Positions 12,522-23,335 of a stretch of 64,000 nt of DNA are shown here, piece after piece. The notes under the pieces are model-generated. The model was not told the origin of the DNA, searched no databases, and worked only from the letters and a program-made list of their open reading frames with translations. How positions within the stretch are numbered: the first letter of the stretch is position 1; each line of letters opens with the position of its first letter. The stretch spans positions 5,332,001-5,396,000 of the forward strand of contig JAMPIT010000174.1 of NCBI GenBank assembly GCA_026261815.1, given 5' to 3'. Position numbers and translations under genes: made by a program. The DNA comes from Monarcha castaneiventris obscurior. Its lineage: Eukaryota > Chordata > Aves > Passeriformes > Monarchidae.

Positions 12522-15500
12522 GCTATACTGGTGCCAGGAAAGTCAAAGAAGACTGTAAACGTGGATTTGGGGTGTGCTTTCAATATGTAGATCTTAGGAT
12601 AAATATATACATATCTTAGTAGTTACCCTAATTCTCTTCAGTTTTGTACCATAATATGCTTATTAAATCAACAGAGAGAAACTATTGTTAGGCAGATGGC
12701 AGAGGCTGGTCTTAATTTGATGAAGTAGTTGAAAAAGAAGGATGATTCCTCTTTAAAAATCATAGGGAATTTCTTTAATGATTTGGGGATTTCTTGTTGC
12801 AGCAAAATGTTGCAGCAAAATTCACCACAGCCTGTTTTTTTACAATCCCATTAAAGAAGATTAAGAGATGAAAAAATTGCTTACTCAGACAAGACACAAT
12901 GTGGATTTTTTTACTGCTGGGGAGTCTTGGGAAAGCTTCTGCAGTGACCACTTTTGCAAAAACAGCAAATTCATCCAGATTTGACAGGCAAACTACATCT
13001 GAGTAACGAAAGTACATATTTATGCACTGTTTGTGCACAAATCCTCGATTGCATCCTTGAAAATCAGTGGAGCACTTCAACTCCTATAGCTATGTATAAA
13101 AGGGCTGAATGATTTTATGGTCAGCAATAATAGCATTTTTACTTTTGCAAATATAGGAAACTTGGGTCAGGCAGAAATATGATTGCCACAGGCATTAAAA
13201 AGCAACAAGCACATATGTGTATGTGTAGCGCTGTGTACTCAATCAGGTCCATAATGCTTGGATGGATATATCATCAAATCTTCTGCTAATATTCAATTTC
13301 ACATTTGTTTCCTTCAAGTGAGGTCTGCTCTGTTGAATCCCAGAGGCAGGTGAAGGCACTGCCACCCTGAGCAGCCAGACCCCAGCACCGGGTGGGGAAG
13401 GTTGCAGGCTATTTAGGGCCATTTAAGAACAAATTGATTGAGACCCTTCTCTGTCACTCCTTGGCTTTTGTAGGGAACAAAGCAACTCCAGAGTGGAACA
13501 TGAAGGACACCTAACACTGCCCTTCTACCAAGGATGTGGGGAACCAATGTGAGGTTTGAGTGGCTTCCACCTACCCCTCCAGTCCTCTTCTTGGCAGGAC
13601 ACAGAGCTCAGGCGGTGGCCCTATTTGGTGTACTAGCCTTGTTCCCTGGGAAGTGGGACATTCTGGCTTCTTGACTGGAGTACTGACACAACTGAGCCAT
13701 TGGCCAGTAATATGTCCTAGATAGCAAAGACCTGTTATAAGGACATAGATTGTTCAGGCATATTAGACAGTCATTTAATGAGGCATTAGGACACACTAAA
13801 AAAAAGTCTTCTAAATATCAACCAGGAATGTCTTAGGAGGACCTGATTCTGCGTTGGCAAGGAAGAAGGGCTGGGTAATGCCTAAGGTGTCAGCCTGGAT
13901 TCTGCCCCTATTTCAAAGTGTGGTATTCAGATCACAGATCATGTCAAGTGAGTAACTGAGTCCTGACTCCGCAGCCTAGACCTCAGTAGAACCATCCAAC
14001 CCTACATCACTCTTTCCTCATCCCCCTTGGTTTCTTGCCACTGATGTTCTCTACAGATGTGTTTGAAGGAGCAGAAATGTATGGTGAATTGCTGCTAAAT
14101 AAACTAACCTAGAAGACACTTCACTCTTGACCTGCTTTGAAGAGGGATTGATTTTTAGTGATGTTCACAGGGGCAACAGGGCCCCCTTGGGTCTCAGGGC
14201 AGCTGGAGGATCTTCCCTCCCCCAGCAGAATGCCCAGGAATATATCAGAGGATGGAAACACACAAGACATTTCTCTCTGATGGTATTAACTCTGATAATA
14301 ATGTCACCAGCCCAAGAGAGAATATATTTCTCTTTCACAGACTGAAATAAAAAGTTAGCATTTTGAGAGCTTTGCATATATTACAGGAATTAGACATACT
14401 GCACCACAAACACTGCCGTGCTGCACGGGGCCTCTGCAGTGTTTGGGATCTATGTGTCCATAAATCAGACACTCTGGAAAGCCTAAGAGGGTGATCTGTC
14501 CTTCAGCACCACATGGGAGGCGCAGTTCACTCCTGGTGGCAGCACGGCTGTGCAGCTCAGAGCTACCTGTGGGAGCTGGAGTTTACACCTGCAGCACAGG
14601 GGTCTCAGGGACATGTGGTCCAGGCATTCAGCAGCAGCTTCTTCAGCAGCTTTTGCCATTTTGAACGATGTCCCTTCCCAAACAGGCTCTGCTCTCTTTT
14701 CCCTGCCATTCCAGCTGCAACCAGCATGCTCCAGTGAAGCCAATAGAAAAATACACAGTTGCTTCCTCTGCCCTGCTGTGCTTGGAGCTCTACCAGGACG
14801 AGGGAGCAAATCCACATGCTCCCTTCGTGTGCCCAAGAAATGCTGGTCCAGAGACTGTAACTGAACCTTATCCAGGGTCATACAGGAGCTGAAATTTAAA
14901 CTGAAGCTTCTTACCTGTCTTGCTCCAGCAGTCATGGAAAGGCACAGCAAAGTACCTGGTGGCTCCCTTGGCATGGGACTAGGTCTCTGCAGTGCAAATC
15001 ACCGATTTATTTTCCTAAGAGGACAGCAGGAGGCCACCAGTTTAAGTGACTTGACTTAGTTGCTCACATGCAGAAAGAATTAATTTGCAATGGCTGTAAA
15101 GCAGCAGGACAGCCAGGTGCAATCATGAATCTCGGCAGCTCTTCATATTTATATTAGGCCCTTTGCAGCTGCTCTAGAGGCGCCTCACTAACTCTGAACT
15201 TCCCCTGAATACCAAGTGACTATGGCTGCATGCAGTGCACTGTCCCTCCTTCCAAGAACACACAGACATAGCAAAAAAGATAAAATAATCAGAAGAAGTG
15301 GTTGGAAAATTTTTCCATTTGGAGAAAAAATGGATTCTTTTCCCTCAAGAGTGGTGTGAGAGGATGGGATAGCCTAAATCAGGTGTCTTCTGCAGTCGAG
15401 TCAGGGCTGTCACGTATCCAGGACCAGGACAGCACAGTTTGTAACCCCTGCCAAAAGCTGGAAAACTTGTTTTCAATCCAGTTTTAGAAGTAGAAAGCTA

Positions 15501-17179
15501 TTTATGTCTTTGTACATATACATTGTATGCAAGTGAGACACACCGGCAGAAGAACATACATGGACCTGGGCATGCGCCTTCGCTGAGCAAGACAGTGGTG
15601 ATGGAACAGCAATGCTATGAATTTAAAGAGTTTGGATCCAGCCTGTCCCCAGAACTTTGTCACTTGCTGGACCACTAACACAAATAAGGCTGCCTGAATT
15701 TGGTGATTCATGCCCTGTTCCCGAAATGGCTGGTCAAATTTTGTGCCAAGGCTTATGTGATTGGGGTTATGGACCACACTTGTGCCCCTTTACCTGTGCT
15801 TGTGTTCCAGTGTCTTCTAGGTGTGTATGGGCTACATTTGGCTTTAATGCATCCTTGAATCTTTTGATTATTTTTGTCTTCATCCTTGTGCCATGGGGCA
15901 GCACACATGTGTGAGGGAGTCATTCAGGCGCTTAGGCCCTTGGCCTACACATAGCTGAGTGGAGGAGTTGACATTTTCCTTGCTTGAAATCTATCTCCTG
16001 ATTACAAGTGGTTAAAAAGTTCACACCATAAAGTTTTGACAGGATGTGTCATTTTCATTAAATGTTTTATAAGGAGATTGGGCAGAAGGGGGACATTTCT
16101 TAAAAATAAACATGGTTGGGGCTCTGATTTAGTACATGAGACATGAGACATGAGCCTCTGTTTGGCAGCAGCTGCAATGGAAAGCCATGTGTAGAGCAAG
16201 GTGATCAGCACAGACCTCCTCCAGGGGGAAGGACCCCAGCTCTCAGCATGTGCCAGCACCATGCTACCATCACTAATACAGGCTGCATTACGGTGTGCAA
16301 CAGCACCCAAAAAAATTTAAAATGATGGTGAAACGGGACTAGTGGTCTCTGGTTAAATGTCCACTGACAGTGTGCTCTCTGCCCATCCTCATGTGTCAAC
16401 GTGGGCTCAGGAGGCCTCGTGGGGACCAAGCTCTAGGCCAGAGGAGGTCTGCAGCTACCTGCCCCATCCCAGAGCATGCAGGGAGTGCAGCAACACTTTA
16501 AAACATGCCTAAAGGGGACTGGGGAAGAATCCATAGGCTGTAAGCTGTTAGCAGAGAGGAATGGACACCTGGACACAGAACCAAGCAGAATAAGCCAGAT
16601 TGAAGCAGATCCATGTGTGTAAGTTTATTTAAGACTCAGAAAAGCTAAAGAAAAGTTCAGTGTCACAGAGTCAGGGTGAGCAGCAGCCAACATGATTGAA
16701 AAGCAAGCAAGCAATAAATAGAGTAGCTACCTATTCTGTGCCCTGGAGACACCAGCCAACCTGGCTGGCCTTGGCTGGCAGCCTGAGCGATGCCAGGTGT
16801 GAGCTGTATCACTCTCACTCCTTGGCTCTCTGTATTCTCATTTTCAGTACTTAACTAGATGCTCTATATCAACATGCTGGTGCATTTCCACACTCACATA
16901 CGCTTCTCAGGTCTGTACTTTATATCAGAAAGCTTATACTCCTTTGAAGGAATATAAAAAAGTCATGCCACAGGTTTGTCCTTTCAATATCCAGTATGTG
17001 CGTCCGCCCCTGTTGCTATAATAATATTCAAATTTGATACAGACCTGAAGGACAACTTTTAAGTTGAGTGAAAGACTGAAGTTCTTTATCCCATTGCCTC
17101 AAGGAACCTATGTCCTTCAAGGCTATCCCACCCACTAGCAGTGTACCCAGCCCTGCTCTTCTCCTTCTAAATCTCCGTC
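12522..17179. other. Gene-free stretch
   Basis: No gene recognised. A GC-richer patch at 14.48-14.98 kb carries a 163-codon minus-strand frame without any known domain. A 7-bp tandem repeat lies at 16.1 kb. Confidence 0.55.
16134..16154. repeat. Three tandem copies of ACATGAG
   Basis: Three perfect 7-bp units in a row. It is a small slippage-type repeat with no known role. Confidence 0.85.
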
Positions 17180-17243
17180 ATTTTATTATTTTATTATTTT
17201 ATTATTTTATTCGGTGTTTTAGGGCATTCGGTTTTAGGGCAAA
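17180..17243. repeat. Octanucleotide tandem repeat plus adjacent short duplication
   Basis: Four perfect copies of ATTTTATT (17,180-17,211) are followed by TCGGTGTTTTAGGGCAT and TCGGTTTTAGGGCA, an imperfect tandem duplication of about 15-17 bp (17,211-17,243). Confidence 0.85.
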
Positions 17244-17492
17244 ATTTCTGAATGTATTTACTCAATAAAGGGTAAAATAAACCTCAACAGCCTGCAAAGA
17301 TCTGGAATTTCACTAAACCTATACAAAGAGGAAAGAAAGCAAAGTATGTGTGTTTTGATTTTTGGCCTCAAATTGTTGCTGCAGCTCAAATCCCCTGCTT
17401 AACTAACTTGTGTCATCTGTACTTTTCATCTCCACCTGTGCAATCATTTGCAGAAACATTATTAGCTGTTTGATTTTTTTTTTCCCCAGTTT

Positions 17493-17506
17493 GCTTCCAT
17501 AGCAAC
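17493..17506 (+). promoter_or_regulatory. RFX X-box-like site
   Basis: GCTTCCATAGCAAC keeps the strong right half-site (ATAGCAAC) of an X-box and a weaker left half. It sits just before an AT-rich segment with homeodomain-type sites. Confidence 0.2.
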
Positions 17507-17639
17507 ATCCATCAGGGAGAGAACAGCAGGAGCATATGGGGAAGTTATAAAGCACATTTTCTACAAGAAAAGGAGGCCAAAGCATTTAACAGACAGCACT
17601 TAGGTTTCCCTTAGTAACTGAAATTCCAAAATACCTCTC

Positions 17640-17960
17640 TTGTTTCAGTATGTCCTAGTATTAATTAGGCTGCTTAATGAAGTACCAGTGCAGGCTGGAG
17701 GTAACACTTGGGTTGTCTTTAATTAATCAAGGTACTGGAACATTTCTTTGAGATTTAAGCTTATTGCCAAAACACATCCTTGTTACATTTTTGTGTGCAC
17801 ATATTTTACAAGCAAGGCTCGGAGCTGTTAGACAGCCTTTGACATGCTAAATATCGTGGAAATTTTTTTGCATAAAGTTCCAAAGAGAAATGCAGGAGCT
17901 GAAAATTATCTGTTTGAATAGTTTGAAATCTGTCACCAAGGAATAGCTAGAAGCTGTCAG
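17640..17960. promoter_or_regulatory. Candidate conserved non-coding element
   Basis: A stretch free of recognisable repeats, with TATTAATTAGG (near 17,658-17,668), TTTAATTAATCAAG (17,720-17,733) and many balanced AT/GC words. By style it resembles vertebrate conserved non-coding elements with homeodomain sites. There is no alignment behind this; it is an inference from composition. Confidence 0.2.
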
Positions 17961-18469
17961 GTCAATTTTAGAATAAGTATATAAAAAAATAAAAGCATAT
18001 CTCCTGCATTTCTCTCCTTACCAGTAGCAACCCATTTAAGCTGGCGTTTTATTAATGAAAGTTGTACTGGTGTTCCTCTTTGGTTTAAAATACAGACCCT
18101 GAAGCTCTATATGAAAACACTAAGAGTTGTTAAGCCTTTTTAGCAAATCAAATATTGCACTAATCTCTTGACTATATCCATGTTTATGCCAATACATACT
18201 TGAAATGGAGATGTTGATATTTTGGGGGTGTTGTATACTGCATAAGCATAAAACTGACAAGGAGACTGATGATACTGCAGTATAGGATGTTGGTGGAGAT
18301 GAAATTATTTGTGTCCAGACAAACACACTGGAAGATGTTGCACCAACAACAATTTGTCCCCGGTGTGTCTGCTGGTTTGGAAGTGTGGCCAGTGCAGGAT
18401 GCAGGAGGGGCAGACCGCAGTCCTCCTGCAGCCCCTGAAAATCATTTTGAAATGCAGCTACAGTTTCAT

Positions 18470-18900
18470 ATTCATTCTTTCTGTCTTTCCCTATCAATTC
18501 CTTGCTTTTTTTCTCCTCATATCCAAATTGTTCCCTGTTTCACATATGCTGCTTCAGACCTTCCCCCCCTGCCCCCCCTCCTTTGTCTTCCCATCTCCTG
18601 CTGTCTTTTCCCTGTGGCTTCTTCTCTGCCTGGTCCATTTGTTCCATGCCATCCTTAGAATCATCCCTGCCCCACCCAATCTCCCTGACAGTGGCACTGC
18701 CCTTTCTACAAACAGTTTAACAATTCTCTCATATACCCACCAATGGAACACTTCTGCTCTTTTCCAGCTGTATATCCTCACCTCCTTCAACACCTCCTTA
18801 TCCCTGGAAGTTGGTTTCCACCTGAGTGTAACATGTCTCCACCATCCCAGTGCCACCTTCTCACCATATCTCCCTCTGTCCCTTCACCCGGTGGGGGCAG
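18470..18900. repeat. Pyrimidine-rich low-complexity stretch
   Basis: C/T-rich plus strand including TTCCCCCCCTGCCCCCCCTC near 18,561-18,582. Lack of purine-start stop codons in this composition explains a 264-codon open frame at 18,309-19,103, which has no recognisable domain and no splice or promoter context. Confidence 0.6.
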
Positions 18901-19103
18901 AACTGGAAGAACACGAGATGTCTCCCAATACAGCAGAGGAGAGAAAAATCTGCTCATACGCATTTCCAGCATATCTGGAAGCCTTCTGTGATCCATCACA
19001 TGCTCAATGCCTCTTTGCCAAATCTGGACCAGAGCCTGATGACCTGTCCTGCTGCCTCCATCACCTCTGCAACCAGAGGAGGCTGCTGCACCAGGACCCT
19101 TGA

Positions 19104-20868
19104 AATCCCACTAAAAATCAAAATTTTCCAGGAAACTCAAGCTGGCCATGGACAGCTATAGAGGGATATCAGTGACCTGAGGCCTCTGGCCAAACTGAGT
19201 GAAGAGAGTCAGGGTTACTTGGGTATATGGAGCTCTGAACAACTAGACATGCTGGATGTTGCTCTTGTGAAAAGTTTTGTTTTTTAAAACAGTCACAAAA
19301 GACTCTCTCCTCTTTTTACTCTCATGTCCCCAGCTGCAAGGGTTTACTCTGTAGCAACAAACTCTGCCATTTTTGGATGCATAAAAATAACCTACTTCCC
19401 AAACCGTGGCCATGCGGAAAATGCTAAGGAACCTGAACAGGTCACTGCACTCGCTGTAACTCAGTCAGATACAAATTTTTGGCATTTTTGGTGTGTGCCA
19501 GTGCTTCCTTAAAAAGTAAATCAAATCACTCCCCACCCCCAGTTTGGAAGGAAGATCTCATTTCCTGCCATTTGATCATTTGCTTTGGTCTAAAGCAGAA
19601 CCTTTGAGAGACCATGTGTGCAAAGTCTAGGCCTGCCTGATGGGAGAAAGGTGAAGGTTGCCTGGAGGATGAGCCCTTCTCTAACACCTGGTTCTCTCAT
19701 ACTGCAGCAGATCTCTCAAATCCAGTTTCTATTAAGGATGGCATAGGTAGAATCTGTCCTCCTAGAAGTTATCAAATATATATAAATAAGCAGGAAGTGG
19801 TATTTCTCTCCCTTTATTTAAAAAGCACCTGCTGCATCAACTAGGTTGTAGCATAGATACAACATGAAAAATTAGAGCTGGCAGAAGATAAATTGGAGAA
19901 ACAACATTTCAGTTGGTCCTCCTACAGGAACGACTCGTCAGACTAACCATGAGGACGGACGGAGCCAGGTTCTCCACCCTCCCTGGCTTTCAGAGGCAGC
20001 TCTGCTAGCAAATCCCAGCCAGAGTGCTGTTGGCCCAGCCTTAGCAAAAACAAAGGCAGCACAGTGCTGAGCAGCCAAGAACAGGGAGGCTGAGACAGCC
20101 AAGGCTGGGTAACACAGCATTAGGCAGGAGTCCTCTGTGTGTCTGAAGGCGCCAGGTGGAGGAGAGAAAACAAATTGACTTTGTTCCAAAGGAGCCCCTG
20201 AACTTTCATTGCTCCAAGGGGGTTGTAGCCAGCATCTTCTAGGTTCTACCTCTGCTAGTGGGAATTTTTTATTTCTTAATGTGAGCAATATGTCGTATAT
20301 ATATATTTATTTATTTATACACTAAATGCCATTTAACTATATATAATATAATTACAGAGAAACTTTGGAGACCAAATGAACTTCATCTCTTTTTTTTCTA
20401 CAGAGCCATAGACATAGAAGAATGAATAGGACTTTCTTTTTAGCAAATTAGAATAAGAAAAATTTTGTTATTTCACTGGTATTATTACATTGCTGTCATT
20501 GTTAAGATTTTTAACTCCTGAAGTGTGCTAAATGCTCTATAGAAAAAAAAATACAGGGCTACATTTAAACTGTCAGGTCTAAGGACAGAATTTAGGTCCA
20601 GACTAAATCAAGGTGCCACCATTTAAGCTGCATATTTAAGCTCATGTTACACTCCAGGGGAGCCTAGTCAATAGAGTCAGTGGAGCACAGAGTGATTCAG
20701 CTCTCTAGCACAATCACACCTACAGTGATTCACAGACACCATGAACAATTTGAGATGCTGTAGGCACCTTGCTGGCATTCCAGGAGTGACCTCCCAGGCT
20801 TGCTGCCATGTTCACCAGCCTAAGCAAGTGTCCCAAGTAGCTAGGGACATCTAGAATAATGTAAGTGG
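19104..20868. other. Gene-free stretch
   Basis: Unique DNA with one AT microsatellite at 20.3 kb. Sequence from about 20.57 kb onward has a repetitive feel (TTAAGC, TTAGGCACC words) but no nameable family. Confidence 0.5.
20295..20320. repeat. (TA)n(TTTA)n low-complexity tract
   Basis: TATATATATATTTATTTATTTATAC, an AT-only microsatellite. Confidence 0.8.
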
Positions 20869-20948
20869 CTCTGTTTAGGCACCCTCATAGCTGGGAGGAC
20901 AGCTTGCCCTCAGGGTTCAACTGACTGTATTCAGTTGCCTAAACAGAG
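20869..20948. repeat. 13-bp inverted repeat with nested hairpin
   Basis: CTCTGTTTAGGCA (20,869-20,881) is the exact reverse complement of TGCCTAAACAGAG (20,936-20,948). Overlapping the right arm, CAACTGA (20,918-20,924) and TCAGTTG (20,931-20,937) form a second perfect hairpin. Eighty bp total. This may be a tiny foldback transposon or part of an older interspersed repeat in the 20.6-21.3 kb region; I cannot name a family. Confidence 0.6.
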
Positions 20949-22034
20949 GCTTCTAGTGATATTTGAGATACTCAAGAATCTTATTCTTCAAATACAGTGT
21001 CCACACCAGCAGCACATGGTCCCTCTGTGCTGCATCTGCCAGCCTGGTGAGGTTGTTTCAGATACATGGAGAACATTTCAAACTGTCTCTCGTAACACAG
21101 GTGCTTAAATTGTACCTGTGCTGGGGGTGGATAGGTGTCTCAGAGAGCTCCCTAAGCTTCAGCTACTGGAGTCAGATGTTCGAGGATATCCATCCTCCAG
21201 CACCTGTGGAAGACCCTCTCCTCCCAGACCAGCTTACTTGGGAAAACTGGCTCCACCTGAAGGCAAGTGTGTCAGCTGCTGAAGTGTCACACTAAAGCTA
21301 AAGTGCTCCTGCTCAAGCAGTCCGTCTCGATCCAGTTGCTTAAAGTCTACCTTAATATGAGGTTCCTGTAAGATTGTGATGGACAGGTCTGAGATTTGTC
21401 AGCTTGAGCACAAGTACATTAAAATGGAATAGTAGAGCTTTTCAGGGATGTTATGACCCACCCCTGAAGGCAGAGTAACTGAGGTTCTTCTTAATAGATC
21501 CCTTGGGGCAGATTAGAGTGAAACGCCACTAAATGACCAGTGTTTATAAATATGCATATGACAGGTTTATTTCAGGACAATTTGCTTGCAATGGGAAGTA
21601 TGTATGTACCTGCTTTGGTTATTATCTGTAGAAATACAGCAATATAAAAACATAAAAATTACACTTTAGAAAATGCATAAGGAAAAGAAAGAAGAAAGGG
21701 TAAGAGTAGAAGGATATTACCACCCATTGATCCAATGTGAGACTCAATTGTTGCAATTTTGATGTCCATTGATCAAAGTGGTGGTTACAGTCTTGATCTG
21801 TCAGGGATGAGGGAAGTCTGCGAAACACAACATTCAGCAGGTTCGGGTGGGAATGCCCAGATACTCCTCTTGGGGCAGGGAATTTTACACTCTCTGATGT
21901 AACAATGTGGATCACATGCAGTCCTCTGGTGGAAGGTCTCAGAAATGAGTCTAGGGGTGCTTCAGGGTCTTTGATGGTTTATGACACCTTCTAAGACATG
22001 ACAGCTACCTCTCAGGTCAGCGTAGTTGAGTTGG
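20949..22034. other. Gene-free stretch, possibly old transposon sequence
   Basis: The part nearest 22 kb may be the 3' part of the mariner relic on the minus strand. The rest is unassigned. A 110-codon plus-strand frame at 20,963 is considered chance. Confidence 0.4.
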
Positions 22035-22304
22035 TTATGCCCCATCAGAAGGGAGGACCACCTTCAGGACTATGTGTGAATGTTCTGATACCTCTGCTGG
22101 GGTGGGGGGCAGTTTTGCACCTGAGCCAGTTGTGTAAGGGAGGACATTGTCATGATGAAAAGCATTATCCCACCTCTGCAAGGTCTGCTTCTTATTGGTC
22201 TCTTCCCTTATCTGGGCCAAATCCCTCATGTAGCCACTGGTGGTGGGTGTGCACCAGCCCTGCACCTGGGCTGTGACTTTGCACAGCATCAGGAAAGCAC
22301 CCAC
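22035..22304 (-). pseudogene. Probable mariner-type transposase relic (catalytic D,D34D part)
   Basis: The minus-strand frame contains QRWDNAFHHDN, close to the W....LHHDNA motif of mariner transposases. The preceding SGYMRDLAQIREETNKKQ sits where mariners have a Y..VL..LRE...KK helix. Counting from the Asp of HHDN (22,149-22,151) to the Asp of VVLPSDG (22,044-22,046) leaves exactly 34 residues between them, the D34D spacing, and PSD falls where mariners have APSD or APCD. The PPYSPDL block is not preserved. Later frames near 21,770 (FDQWTSKLQQ) may be the C-terminal F..W region. The element is decayed and inactive. The chance-match risk is real, because identity outside the motifs is low. 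Confidence 0.45.
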
Positions 22305-23316
22305 TGCTTTAGCAAATGGTCAATTGTTTGAGCCATTAACCATTAATTTTTCAGTTTCTCACAAGGAATCATTAGCAACTTGAGTGATACTAGTCCCAGA
22401 AGACAAAGGAAGGACTAGGAGGAATAAGGGTGCAGTTAAAAGACAAGACTCAACTCCTCCCTTGATTCTAGAGAAAGGGATATAAAAAAGTGGGGTCAAA
22501 AAGCAGGGGAGACAAGTGTCACCTTTATGAAGAAGGAAAATCAGATCACTGCTTACACTCCAGGAGGAAAGAGGCAGGGGAGGCAGGAGATTAATGCTGA
22601 CTGAGAATCTGTGAGGTGTGTGACTTCTCAGCAGTGGCAGAACCAGGGGGCAGGTAAGTGGGGCTGGGCACTTCTGCAGGGTAAACCCTGGGGACGGGGA
22701 TCAGGTTCCAGGTTCACAGTCTGGATTTAAATGACACCAGTAATGGTAAGTTAAGTATGTGGTGAGCATGTTTTTGTCAAGAAAAAAGAAAGAGGAAGAA
22801 TTGTGAAAAACAAGTACTTGCTTTATTCCTGCAAATAAGTACAAAAACCTCAAATGTTAACTTTGTAATTTAACTCACCCTCTGTAACCATTCCTAATCT
22901 CCTTTGAGGCTCACCACTTCTAATATTTTAAATAACTCTGTGAGGATTAAATAAGGATTTAGTACTTTTATTCTCCTATGGATAACAACGTGAGTCTCTC
23001 TCACCTGTTCATTGCTGTATTCACTTCCTTTCCTCTCTGTGTATGTGACAGCAATGCTTTCTATTCCTCTGCTCCCAAAACACTGACATGCTTAACAGCT
23101 GTTGTTCCTCAATTTGCAAAAAAATGTGGTATTATTCCATAATGCCACATAATTTGTCAATTCTTACACCTCCACAGTCCTGGAATCTTTTTCTCTTCAT
23201 CACAAGGTATTTGCATACCTCGGGTCGTATCTAGCCTCCTTATGAAAACCAAATGCAAACGATGCCTTTTGTTTTGTAATGTATCAGCAGCCTGAGATTT
23301 CTGTTATCTGAGCTAG

Positions 23317-23335
23317 CTGCAAGCAATGCTTGCAG
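23317..23335. repeat. 19-bp palindrome
   Basis: CTGCAAGCA - A - TGCTTGCAG is perfectly palindromic with a one-base centre. No associated element is recognised. Confidence 0.7.

Noticed and set aside
14483..14974. 163-codon minus-strand frame in a GC-richer patch
   Set aside because: No known motif; overlapping plus-strand frames are equally long, which is typical of GC-rich chance frames.
16560..16860. Possible second LTR around a TTTATT signal
   Set aside because: No paired terminal inverted ends, no TATA box and no resemblance to the LTR at 12 kb.
18561..18582. Possible G-quadruplex on the minus strand
   Set aside because: Only two long G runs are present; a classical quadruplex motif needs four separate runs.
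18309..19103. 264-codon plus-strand open frame, the longest in the window
   Set aside because: It lies in a C/T-rich tract, has no recognisable domain, signal or splice context, and its composition explains the lack of stops.
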